Source: Nitrosopumilus sp. b1
GTDB lineage: Archaea; Thermoproteota; Nitrososphaeria; Nitrososphaerales; Nitrosopumilaceae
DNA: 64,000 nucleotides
Assembly (NCBI RefSeq): GCF_014078545.1
Contig: NZ_MU078723.1
Location: 376,761 to 440,760 of the forward strand
Reading direction: 5' to 3'
Below the pieces are notes generated by a model. That model did no database searches. It was given only the letters and a program-made list of their open reading frames with translations, and was not told where the DNA came from. The position numbers were made by a program, and so were the translations under genes. Below are positions 7,608 through 15,018 of the stretch, in pieces. Positions within the stretch are counted from its first letter, which is position 1. Each line of letters begins with the position of its first letter.

Positions 7608-10600
7608 GTGAGAAGATTACTAATTCTCATTACAATACCACTGTTTCTAATAATAACACCAAATGTATTTTCTCAATCTCAAGAAGAGACGTTCGTTGGT
7701 ACAGTAAACATAGGCCACACTCATTTTGATGTTGGAGATTATGAAGAGTCATTTTACTTGTTTGATTACGAGGGATTTTCAAATCCTCCGATTAAACTAA
7801 AAATTGAAAATAAAAGACAGATTCAGGAGTTGACGAATGCTGCGGGGAGTTTGATAGCAGTGAAAGGAATTCCTATTTCAGAAAGTAGACAGTTAATGGA
7901 AGTTAAAATTATAAAAATTCTCAGTTCAGAACCAGACATTACGATTAGCTTTGAAAAAGATGTCTATACTTGGAATGACAAAGTTCGTTTTAAGATTGAT
8001 GCAAGTTCCTTGGAATATCTTGATCCAAATACCATAGACCAGCTAGGAAATGGAATTGGTGGGAGTCTAGTAATTAAAACGAGTTTAGGTTCTATAACGA
8101 ATCTGCAACTTACGGAAAGAGAAGCCAAGTCAGGTATTTTCGAAGGCGAGATCATCCTTACTGGAAATAACGTGAATCCACTTTCGGATTTGACAACGGG
8201 GTTTAGCAGCACAGACACAGGATCATTCACAACTGAGATCCCTGAGGAAACGGATAGTATACAAAATTTTAATTTCTTAAATTCTAAAAGACAGGATTCG
8301 CTTATTGTCTATTTTGAATCAAACGATGGAAAAGTTTCTGCAACTAGCGTAGGAATAAGATTGAATGTAGGAACTGTTACCTGGAATAATGACTCTTACA
8401 GAATAGGAGAGTATGGTGAGGTCATAGTAATTGACCCAGATATGAATTTCAATCCGGAAATGGTAGATTCCTTCAAAGTTAAGGTGTGGTCTAATTCAGA
8501 TGTAGGAGGCATAGATCTTACTGTTACTGAAACTAATGTTTCTAGTGGAGAATTTCACGGAACAGTTACTTTTACCAACACTGATGAACAAAATGAGCCT
8601 ACCCTGTATGTTTCTGATGGAGATATAATTTCAGTAAGATATGAAGACTCTACCCTACCGTATCCACATTCTCAGTGGGACGTAGAGGCAATAACTGACA
8701 CATCAGTAATTTCACAAAATCCTAATTTTTCTGATTATGATTATTCCAAAGAGTTGATTCATCGTATTACTCATCAAAAAAATGATCCAAATGCTCCAAA
8801 GGTATCAAGCAGAATAGACTCTGTAACGGTTTTGGCAAAATTTGCTGATTCCGGAGGAAATAATCTCCCTCACACATTAAATTACTTTGAAGAAATTTTG
8901 TATGACCAACAAGGAAACTCATTAGCGCATTATTATAAGAAAAATTCTTTTGGAAAGTTAGAGATTAATGGAACTGTAACTGATTGGAAAAATTTACCAT
9001 ATGGAGCTTCAAGTTATGTTGATTCATTTGGAAATTTGATATTTCACAAGTTAGTTAATGATGTTATTACCTTGGCCGATCCTGACATTGACTTTAACGG
9101 TCCAGATGATTCAATTCAAAATTCCAAAGAAGATGTCTTCTGGGAAACAGACAATACCAATGATGATATTGATCAAGTAATTATCATTACAAATGGCATT
9201 GGAATCAACCAAGAACAGATTCCAAAACCTCAGGCATTTGCGTATTTACACCCACACAGAATTTTAACAGAAGAGGGACCAGTATACGTACTGCAGTCAT
9301 TTTTTGTAGATTCTGGTAATGATTTTCCTGTAGGTATTAACTACCAGAAAGGATATGGCGTAGTAGCTCACGAGATAGGTCATAATTTTCAATGGTTTCA
9401 TACACCTATGCTTACTCCACATGACACCTATTCTGATCCTTGGTCCATAATGAGCGGGTGGAACGATCGTTCTGCACCATCTGGTCCGATAGCATATCAC
9501 AAAAACAAAGCAAACTGGATTGAGCCCAATGATCGTATCACAGTAGATGTTGGTGAGAAAAAAACTGTCAGTCTTGATTTCTTAAATGAGGAATCACCTA
9601 ATCCAAATTCATATCACATTGCAATCATTCCTTTTGGAATAAAGGGAGAGTTTTACACCGTAGAGGCAAGACAAGATACTAGTTTTGATCACATACCAGA
9701 AGATACTGGAGTAATGATATATCGATTCAATCCTGATGGATATGGAGACAAAATCAAGCGAAAGAATTTTTCCATTGACGCATTAGCTCCAGTATCAGTT
9801 TACTATGATGATGAGCAATTATGTGTTGAAAGGATTGAGGGAAAATGTGTTGTACCAAATTTTGATTTGTTGGACTTGGAGGTAGGTGAGACAAAAATTG
9901 ATGCACAAAACAACGTTACAATTTCGATAGTATCCGAAAGTCTTGATGGTTTTACGGTAACAATAGATAACAACAGCAAACCCAACACATCAGAACCGAT
10001 AGAACCTCTAGAGCCAGAACCGCCGTCACCACTGGATTCGATACCTGGCGACATTACAACTAGAAATAATGGAACCGGCAGTTTTACATTAGCAACTACA
10101 AAAAATCCAATTGATCTAAGCAAGTCATCAGTTAGCATTCAAAACAGAACAATCACAGTTCTTGGACATGATGGTTTCTCAGGAATTATCAACCTGACAT
10201 CAGATGTAACAAATCCATTAGAACTGTCTTCATCGATTAATCCCTCATCGGTTTTTATTTCTCCAGATAAACCAGAAGAAACTGCAATTCTAAGTGTTTC
10301 AGTAATTGGAAAAGCAAAGGGCTCATCCTCAGTAACCGTGACCGGTACCAGCGGTGATCTAAAAAGTGATCCTCTCAATATTCCAATAAATGGAGGATGC
10401 CTCATAGCTACTGCAACGTATGGTACACCTATGGCAAAAGAAGTTCAGATGTTAAGAGAAATTAGGGACAATCAGCTACTCAAGACGGAATCTGGAAAGT
10501 CATTCATGAATGCATTTAATGAATTGTATTATTCATTTAGTCCAACGGTTGCACAATGGGAGAGAGATAGTCCCATCTTCAAGGAGGCAGTAAAGATATC

Positions 10601-10763
10601 AATCACTCCACTGATTACGTCACTATCAATAATGTCATTATCCGATGACAATGAATTTGAGGTAATCGGATATGGAGTATCAGTCATCTTGTTGAATTTA
10701 GGAATGTATATTGTAGCTCCTGTAGTTGCAGTAATGAAAATCAAAAAAATATTTAGAAATTAG
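7608..10763 (+). CDS. Secreted M6/metzincin-like metalloprotease with CFI-box C-terminus
   Basis: A 1051-residue exported protein. Residues 1-23 are a signal peptide ending near NVFSQS. Residues 30-370 are beta-rich and carry Ig-like repeats with the T-E-[TR]-x-x-x-S-G-x-F-x-G motif. The peptidase domain follows. The zinc motif is HEIGHNFQWFH with H588, E589, H592 and H598 (HExxHxxxxxH), and SIMSGW downstream is a Met-turn, together typical of M6 (immune inhibitor A-like) metzincins. A further Ig-like domain spans about 810-925. At residue 931 a Cys opens a CFI-box (CLIATATYGTPMAKEVQ), followed by two hydrophobic segments, so the protein is probably membrane-anchored at the C-terminus. The start is GTG at 7608; the ATG at 7606 is out of frame. 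Confidence 0.85.
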   Translation: MRRLLILITIPLFLIITPNVFSQSQEETFVGTVNIGHTHFDVGDYEESFYLFDYEGFSNPPIKLKIENKRQIQELTNAAGSLIAVKGIPISESRQLMEVKIIKILSSEPDITISFEKDVYTWNDKVRFKIDASSLEYLDPNTIDQLGNGIGGSLVIKTSLGSITNLQLTEREAKSGIFEGEIILTGNNVNPLSDLTTGFSSTDTGSFTTEIPEETDSIQNFNFLNSKRQDSLIVYFESNDGKVSATSVGIRLNVGTVTWNNDSYRIGEYGEVIVIDPDMNFNPEMVDSFKVKVWSNSDVGGIDLTVTETNVSSGEFHGTVTFTNTDEQNEPTLYVSDGDIISVRYEDSTLPYPHSQWDVEAITDTSVISQNPNFSDYDYSKELIHRITHQKNDPNAPKVSSRIDSVTVLAKFADSGGNNLPHTLNYFEEILYDQQGNSLAHYYKKNSFGKLEINGTVTDWKNLPYGASSYVDSFGNLIFHKLVNDVITLADPDIDFNGPDDSIQNSKEDVFWETDNTNDDIDQVIIITNGIGINQEQIPKPQAFAYLHPHRILTEEGPVYVLQSFFVDSGNDFPVGINYQKGYGVVAHEIGHNFQWFHTPMLTPHDTYSDPWSIMSGWNDRSAPSGPIAYHKNKANWIEPNDRITVDVGEKKTVSLDFLNEESPNPNSYHIAIIPFGIKGEFYTVEARQDTSFDHIPEDTGVMIYRFNPDGYGDKIKRKNFSIDALAPVSVYYDDEQLCVERIEGKCVVPNFDLLDLEVGETKIDAQNNVTISIVSESLDGFTVTIDNNSKPNTSEPIEPLEPEPPSPLDSIPGDITTRNNGTGSFTLATTKNPIDLSKSSVSIQNRTITVLGHDGFSGIINLTSDVTNPLELSSSINPSSVFISPDKPEETAILSVSVIGKAKGSSSVTVTGTSGDLKSDPLNIPINGGCLIATATYGTPMAKEVQMLREIRDNQLLKTESGKSFMNAFNELYYSFSPTVAQWERDSPIFKEAVKISITPLITSLSIMSLSDDNEFEVIGYGVSVILLNLGMYIVAPVVAVMKIKKIFRN

Positions 10764-10828
10764 TATTACATTTTTAGATTTGCATAAAAGTTCTTGACAG
10801 AATGTTTTGGCATAATAGAAATATTAAG

Positions 10829-10903
10829 CGGGCTCGGCCGGATTCGAACCGGCGACCTAACGCTCCGCAAGCGTTCGCACTATCCATGCTATGCAACGAG
10901 TCC
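10829..10903 (-). tRNA. tRNA-Arg(GCG)
   Basis: The minus strand folds as a 75-nt cloverleaf. The D stem is GCAT/GTGC, the anticodon stem AACGC/GCGTT with loop TTGCGGA (anticodon GCG, reading CGC/CGU), and the T arm GCCGG-TTCGAAT-CCGGC. The acceptor stem GGACTCG/CGAGCCC has an A3-C70 mismatch. The discriminator is G and CCA is not encoded. It lies between the protease and aquaporin genes. Confidence 0.93.
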
Positions 10904-10953
10904 AAACAATTTTGTCATGAGTGGTTTAATGTGGTTTACGATTTTGAAAGGAA

Positions 10954-11658
10954 TTATGCTTCTTGCTCTGCTTTTTTCACAAAGATATAGTTCATTATCA
11001 GACCAGCAATAATTCCACCTACAATTGGAGCAACCCAATACAACCATTGGAACTCCCATGCTCCCGAAATTAATGCAGGACCAAATGTTCGTGCTGGATT
11101 CATTGATGCACCGGTTAATGGTACGCCTACAATGTGTAACAGAAACACCATTCCACCAATTGAGAATCCATGCCATCCTGGAGATGCCTTTTTGTGAACT
11201 GCAGTCATAAAGATTACAGTCACCAAGAAGAATGTGAAAATTGCTTCAAGTGCAAATGCGGAATTAATACTTCCATTAATCAGGTCGCTTGGTCCACCCT
11301 GAGTTCCAAAGTTTACTACTGCGCCTAATTCGGGAAGAATGGCCTTTAGTGTAGCAGCTGCAGCTACTGCGCCAATTATTTGAAGAATGATATATCCAAT
11401 ACCGTCTGCGATACCAATTTTTTTGGTAATAATCATCGGGATTGTTACTGCAGGATTAATGTGAGCACCAGATACATGTCCAAATGCATAAACCATTAGT
11501 GCAATTGCTCCACCATGTCCAAGTGAAATGAAAAAGACAGTTTCAGTTGATAGTTCTTGTCCAAATGCAGCTACTGCCAATATTACAGATAATGGACCAA
11601 AGAAAACCAGACCGTACGTTGCTACGCCTTCTGCTAGCCATGCCCGTGGATTAACCAT
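10954..11658 (-). CDS. Aquaporin / MIP-family channel
   Basis: A 234-residue integral membrane protein with six hydrophobic helices. It carries both hallmark NPA boxes, HINPAVT near residue 65 and MNPARTFGP near residue 188. Family members move water, glycerol or other small neutral solutes; whether this one passes glycerol, ammonia or only water cannot be read safely from the sequence. The aromatic/arginine filter includes the Arg right after the second NPA. The length is normal for the family. The start ATG at 11658 begins MVNPRAWLAEG. It is transcribed towards tRNA-Arg. In ammonia oxidisers such channels are presumed to serve osmotic balance. Confidence 0.93.
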   Translation of the reverse strand: MVNPRAWLAEGVATYGLVFFGPLSVILAVAAFGQELSTETVFFISLGHGGAIALMVYAFGHVSGAHINPAVTIPMIITKKIGIADGIGYIILQIIGAVAAAATLKAILPELGAVVNFGTQGGPSDLINGSINSAFALEAIFTFFLVTVIFMTAVHKKASPGWHGFSIGGMVFLLHIVGVPLTGASMNPARTFGPALISGAWEFQWLYWVAPIVGGIIAGLIMNYIFVKKAEQEA

Positions 11659-11755
11659 CAGTCAACAGCCACTTGAATATCCATATAAAAGATTCGCAAT
11701 GATTTGCTCAAGCAAAGTAAAAAGCCATTAATGGAGGACAAGTACTCTTGGAATT

Positions 11756-12214
11756 ATGATCTCAGAAGGAGACACAGTACCAAATTTTGAATTACTAAAT
11801 GAAGATGGTAAGAAAGTAAAATCAAGTGATTTTAAAGGTAAAAAACATGTCATCTATTTTTATCCAAAGGATTTCACTCCAGGGTGCACAACAGAGGCTG
11901 ACGAGTTTTCAAAAGAATATAGTAAATTCAAAAAAGCTGGAATAGAAATTATTGGTGTCAGTCCAGATGATACTGAGTCTCACAAGAAATTCTGTGAAAA
12001 AATGAATATAACATACACTTTACTTGCAGATACTGAAAAACAACTCTCAAAGAAATTTGGAGTTTGGGGGAAAAAACAATTCATGGGAAGAGAATACATG
12101 GGTGTTAATCGCAGTACATTTCTAGTCGATGAAAAGGGAAGGATCTTCAAAGTGTTTCCCAAAGTAAAACCGGCAGGTCACGCAAAAGAAGTGCTAGAGA
12201 GTTTTAAAAATTAA
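11756..12214 (+). CDS. bcp: Peroxiredoxin Q / Bcp (thiol peroxidase)
   Basis: A 152-residue thioredoxin-fold protein. The peroxidatic Cys lies in the family motif FTPGCTTEA (about residue 45), and a second Cys (KKFCEKM, about residue 78) is available for resolving. The fold end 'NRSTFLVDEKGRI' is typical. It reduces hydrogen peroxide and alkyl hydroperoxides in the cytosol using thioredoxin-type donors. It begins with ATG at 11756 (MISEGDTVPNF). It is convergent with the RGSLPKG gene downstream, with only 20 bp between the stop codons. Confidence 0.95.
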   Translation: MISEGDTVPNFELLNEDGKKVKSSDFKGKKHVIYFYPKDFTPGCTTEADEFSKEYSKFKKAGIEIIGVSPDDTESHKKFCEKMNITYTLLADTEKQLSKKFGVWGKKQFMGREYMGVNRSTFLVDEKGRIFKVFPKVKPAGHAKEVLESFKN

Positions 12215-12234
12215 AAAGAAAGTAAAGAAGGATT

Positions 12235-13173
12235 TTAGAATCCTTTTGGCAATGTGCCTCTTGATTTACCAGGACTGCTGCTTGATTGGCCTTCGGCTCT
12301 TCTCTTAGCTGCAAGTTCTGCTGCTGCACGTTGTAGTTCTTCGGCTTCTTTTCGCTCTTTCTCCATTCTTGCCAAATATTCTGCTTCATAATCAGCTAGC
12401 TGTTCCTGTTTTGTCTTACCACTACCACTAGATGATGATGTTTGTTGTTGTACTTGTGCTTGTGGTTGTCCCATTCCTTTTGGAAGGCTTCCACGTGATG
12501 CACTTGGTTTTGGTGGAGGTGGAGGCGGAGGTGCTGTTTGTGTTTGTGCTTTTGCTTCAGGAACTCCTTCAACTTTCATTCCATAACCAGTGAATGTTTT
12601 TTCTGGCGGATGATATGCTAAACGATTTCTTGTTGCAAAGTATTGGTTTGATGGTTGTGTGTAACCAGGAACTTTGGATTTTTGTAGATTCCAGCTCTGA
12701 GTAGGTACAGTTCCACGAGGGGCTGTCCTTCTTACAAAGTATCTGTTTGGTGCTGGAGTAAATCCAGGAACCTTTGTTTTGTAGTCGTGGGTGTTAGTCA
12801 TTCGAGCATTCTGGTATGAGTTTTCTAATGCTTGAGCAACATTACCTGGTGCGCTTGCTTTCTCAGCTGGCTTTGGTGCCTCAGCTGGTTTTTGTCCCAT
12901 TCCTTTTGGTAACGAACCTCTAGGAGATGATGCTGCAGGTTGTGGTTTTGGTGGCGGTGCTTGTGTTTGTGCTGGTTTTGTTTCAGCTGGTTTTGTTTCA
13001 GCTGGTTTTGTTTCAGCTGGTTTTGTTTCAGCTGGTTTTGGTGGTGGTGAAGTTTGTGCTGGTTTTGGAGTTGGAGGCGTTTGAAGTTGTGATGATAATT
13101 TAGTTAGTTTTGCTTCTAATTCAGCAATCTTTGATTCGAGGTCTTTTTTTGTAGTTGCCTTTTTTGCTGCCAT
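12235..13173 (-). CDS. Pro/Ala-rich 'RGSLPKG' repeat protein, long paralogue
   Basis: A 312-residue protein of no known family; the start at 13173 (MAAKKATTKKDLESK) matches the paralogue at 14197, although the frame extends 7 codons upstream. Residues 1-33 form a short coiled coil (DLESKIAELEAKLTKL). A Pro/Ala linker with AETKP repeats follows. The core holds two tandem copies of a motif like K-V-P-G-[FY]-T-x-P-x-N-x-Y-F-x-x-R. A polyproline run precedes a second predicted helix rich in E, R and K. The signature [SP]RG[ST]LPKG[MF] occurs three times, the last being the C-terminus (RGTLPKGF). There is no signal peptide. A scaffold or nucleic-acid-associated role is only a guess. Confidence 0.8.
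   Translation of the reverse strand: MAAKKATTKKDLESKIAELEAKLTKLSSQLQTPPTPKPAQTSPPPKPAETKPAETKPAETKPAETKPAQTQAPPPKPQPAASSPRGSLPKGMGQKPAEAPKPAEKASAPGNVAQALENSYQNARMTNTHDYKTKVPGFTPAPNRYFVRRTAPRGTVPTQSWNLQKSKVPGYTQPSNQYFATRNRLAYHPPEKTFTGYGMKVEGVPEAKAQTQTAPPPPPPPKPSASRGSLPKGMGQPQAQVQQQTSSSSGSGKTKQEQLADYEAEYLARMEKERKEAEELQRAAAELAAKRRAEGQSSSSPGKSRGTLPKGF
12854..12985. repeat. 132-bp direct repeat, copy 1
   Basis: This is almost identical (2 differences) to 13944-14075, inside the two RGSLPKG genes. Synonymous sites are also conserved, so recent duplication or gene conversion is likely. Confidence 0.85.
12971..13035. repeat. 15-bp tandem repeat in coding sequence
   Basis: Four perfect copies of the 15-bp unit gctggttttgtttca (12971-13030) and a partial fifth encode AETKP repeats on the minus strand. 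The paralogue has only one equivalent unit, so copy number is probably variable. Confidence 0.9.
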
Positions 13174-13316
13174 GTGATGTTCTACATATAGCACTGTTTA
13201 TTTACATTTTGATCAAAGTGAGATCGAAGAAGAATTTTTTCGATATTGTTTCTGAAATGTTAGAAAATATTTGCAAAAAAAATCACAATTTTACTAAATT
13301 TTATCTTCCAAAAGAG

Positions 13317-13508
13317 CTAATCAGGCTCCCAAAAATGCATCAGATACATGCAGTTATTGCAACGCCATATTTTCACGTGAATTCCATTTGTGGTGTCTGC
13401 AACATATTTTCCCTCATCAAGAGGCTCAACCCTTGGCAAATAATGCAATTCAGGATTTTCTAGCCACTCATTTAATCCACAGTTGGGACAGGCAATCTTT
13501 GGCGGCAC
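13317..13508 (-). CDS. 63-aa zinc-ribbon protein
   Basis: A small protein with CPNC near residue 7 and CNNC near residue 50. Between them is a beta-rich stretch (GKYVADTTNGIHVKIWRC), the usual zinc-ribbon layout. It begins MPPKIACPNCG at ATG 13508. It lies between the two RGSLPKG paralogues on the same strand, so it may belong to one transcript with them, although gaps of 71 and 143 bp separate them. The function is unknown; single ribbons of this sort often bind nucleic acid or stabilise complexes. Confidence 0.75.
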   Translation of the reverse strand: MPPKIACPNCGLNEWLENPELHYLPRVEPLDEGKYVADTTNGIHVKIWRCNNCMYLMHFWEPD

Positions 13509-13579
13509 ACAAAAAATTTGTCATTATGATTCATGAAGTTTTCTGTCTTGGATAAAAATAGAAAATAAAGTGGTTTTGA

Positions 13580-14197
13580 TTAGAAACCTTTTGGTAAGCT
13601 GCCGCGTGCTGCGCTCTTTTTTGGAGGTGCTGCTTGCACTTTGGCCTCAGCTGCTACACCATCTACCCTCATACCAAATCCCTCAAATTTCTTTGTAGGT
13701 GGATGATATGCCAATCTTGCTCTTGTTGCAAAGTATTGGTTTGATGGTTGTGTGTAACCAGGGACTTTGGATTTTTGCATATTCCAGCTCTGAGTTTGTA
13801 CAGTTCCTCTTGGAGCATGTAATCTGCCAAAGTATCTGTTTGGTGCCGGAGCATAACCAGGAACCTTTGTCTTGTAGTCGTGGGTATTAGTCATAGGATA
13901 GTTTTGATAAACAGTTTCCAAAACGGCAGCTACATTAGATGAACTTGCTTTCTCAGCTGGCTTTGGTGCCTCTGCTGGTTTTTGTCCCATTCCTTTTGGT
14001 AACGAACCTCTAGGAGATGATGCTGCAGGTTGTGGTTTTGGTGGCGGTGCTTGTGTCTGTGCTGGTTTTGTTTCAGCAGGTTTTGGTTGTGTATTTGTCT
14101 GTGTTTGGACTTGACTAGAAAGTTTTGCTAATTTTGCTTCTAATTCAGCAATCTTTGATTCAAGATCTTTCTTTGTCGTTGCCTTTTTTGCTACCAT
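13580..14197 (-). CDS. Pro/Ala-rich 'RGSLPKG' repeat protein, short paralogue
   Basis: A 205-residue paralogue of the protein encoded at 12235-13173. It shares the N-terminal coiled coil (MVAKKATTKKDLESK), one Pro/Ala linker and the SPRGSLPKGMGQ signature. It also has the two tandem KVPGY-T-P-x-N-x-Y-F-R repeats (ending in NRYFGR and NQYFATR) and the C-terminus ARGSLPKGF. It lacks the second polyproline segment and the C-terminal charged helix of the long paralogue, and has a single AETKP unit. No catalytic residues or membrane segments are visible. The DNA is nearly identical to the paralogue over 132 bp. Function unknown. Confidence 0.8.
   Translation of the reverse strand: MVAKKATTKKDLESKIAELEAKLAKLSSQVQTQTNTQPKPAETKPAQTQAPPPKPQPAASSPRGSLPKGMGQKPAEAPKPAEKASSSNVAAVLETVYQNYPMTNTHDYKTKVPGYAPAPNRYFGRLHAPRGTVQTQSWNMQKSKVPGYTQPSNQYFATRARLAYHPPTKKFEGFGMRVDGVAAEAKVQAAPPKKSAARGSLPKGF
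13944..14075. repeat. 132-bp direct repeat, copy 2
   Basis: This is the second copy of 12854-12985, offset by 1090 bp in the same orientation. Recombination between the two would delete the zinc-ribbon gene at 13317-13508 and fuse the paralogues. Confidence 0.85.
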
Positions 14198-14286
14198 ATT
14201 GTGCCAAGTTTGAGCGGGGTTTATTTAGATTTGGTTTAATATCAAGTGAGAATCTGCCAAATTTTATAAACACAGACAGACTAACA

Positions 14287-14670
14287 ATGGTCATGGATGA
14301 TTTTGAAAAAGAGTATCCGGGATTTGATTGGAAGAATACTCCAGCATACAAGCATCCAGGTGGCAAAGATTGTCCTTGCCCAAAACATGAATACATTAGA
14401 GAGCAGATCAACTTTACAAAGCAGGTAAATGAGAAAACAAAAGATCCTGCAAAAGTTACTCTAAAGTTCTGTCCAGATCATTATATCGTATACATGAAAG
14501 AAGTAATTCCTGCAATGCCACTCAAGTACAAGTTATTAACAAAAATTGCATTAAAGATTGGTGCAATCCAAGTAGAGCAGCTTACTCACATGCAATCAGA
14601 CCTGTGCTTTTATTGTAAATTTGGTTCTGGTGGGCATGACAAAAAGAGTGAGTTACCACCAATTCAATAA
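14287..14670 (+). CDS. Cys-rich hypothetical protein, 127 aa
   Basis: I do not recognise a named family. The chosen start is the ATG at 14287 (MVMDDFEKEYPGFDW); the ATG at 14293 is also possible. An open frame continues upstream but that part is antisense to the RGSLPKG gene. A TATA-like TTTATAAA lies at 14261-14268, about 20 nt before the start, supporting a leaderless mRNA. Three Cys clusters are seen: CPCPKH near residue 30, FCPDH near 62 and CFYCKFG near 107, so metal binding is likely. No membrane segment is present. Confidence 0.65.
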   Translation: MVMDDFEKEYPGFDWKNTPAYKHPGGKDCPCPKHEYIREQINFTKQVNEKTKDPAKVTLKFCPDHYIVYMKEVIPAMPLKYKLLTKIALKIGAIQVEQLTHMQSDLCFYCKFGSGGHDKKSELPPIQ

Positions 14671-14672
14671 TT

Positions 14673-14903
14673 CTAAAAAGGTTCAATCAAAATTTTTGGC
14701 TTATTTGGAGTATCATGGTGACATCGCTTTCCACATAAGGGGCACTTTTTTCTATCTAGAAAAATGCATTGACAGATATGAGAATCAAGATAGGCTTCGG
14801 CCGTCTTTGTAAATTCACCAGTACCATTACAAAATGGACATTCAGAGCCAAGCAATTCAATAATCCCATTGCCTTTACAAACTGCACATTTTTTTTCTGT
14901 CAC
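14673..14903 (-). CDS. DnaJ-type CxxCxGxG zinc-finger protein, 76 aa
   Basis: Residues 5-32 contain two DnaJ-like knuckles, KCAVCKGNG and ECPFCNGTG. A second half has ICQC and KCPLCGKRCHH. This resembles the Cys-rich zinc domain of DnaJ without J domain or substrate-binding part, a form often found as small stand-alone proteins. It may help protein folding or disulfide/zinc handling, but that is inference. It begins with ATG at 14903 (MTEKKCAVC) and its stop lies 2 bp from the convergent Cys-rich gene. Confidence 0.75.
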   Translation of the reverse strand: MTEKKCAVCKGNGIIELLGSECPFCNGTGEFTKTAEAYLDSHICQCIFLDRKKCPLCGKRCHHDTPNKPKILIEPF

Positions 14904-15018
14904 TAACCAAAATCTCCTAACATTTGATGAAGAGACGTGTGTAAAAATATTTGCAAAGTAAGTTTTTGTCTAGATTTTTCCAGTTAAGCTTATACTCCAT
15001 TCCTAAATCATTACAAGT

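Noticed and set aside
10794..11012. Plus-strand peptides containing ARPDSNRRP- or GLGRIRTGDL-like sequence
   Set aside because: These are translations of the tRNA-Arg T arm, a well-known artefact of tRNA genes, and not proteins.
12971..13035. Tandem 15-bp repeats as a CRISPR-like array
   Set aside because: There are no spacers; the units abut and keep the reading frame of a protein.
14125..14286. N-terminal extension of the Cys-rich protein
   Set aside because: The extension is antisense to the RGSLPKG gene, is hydrophobic without being a signal peptide, and a TATA-like box points to the start at 14287.
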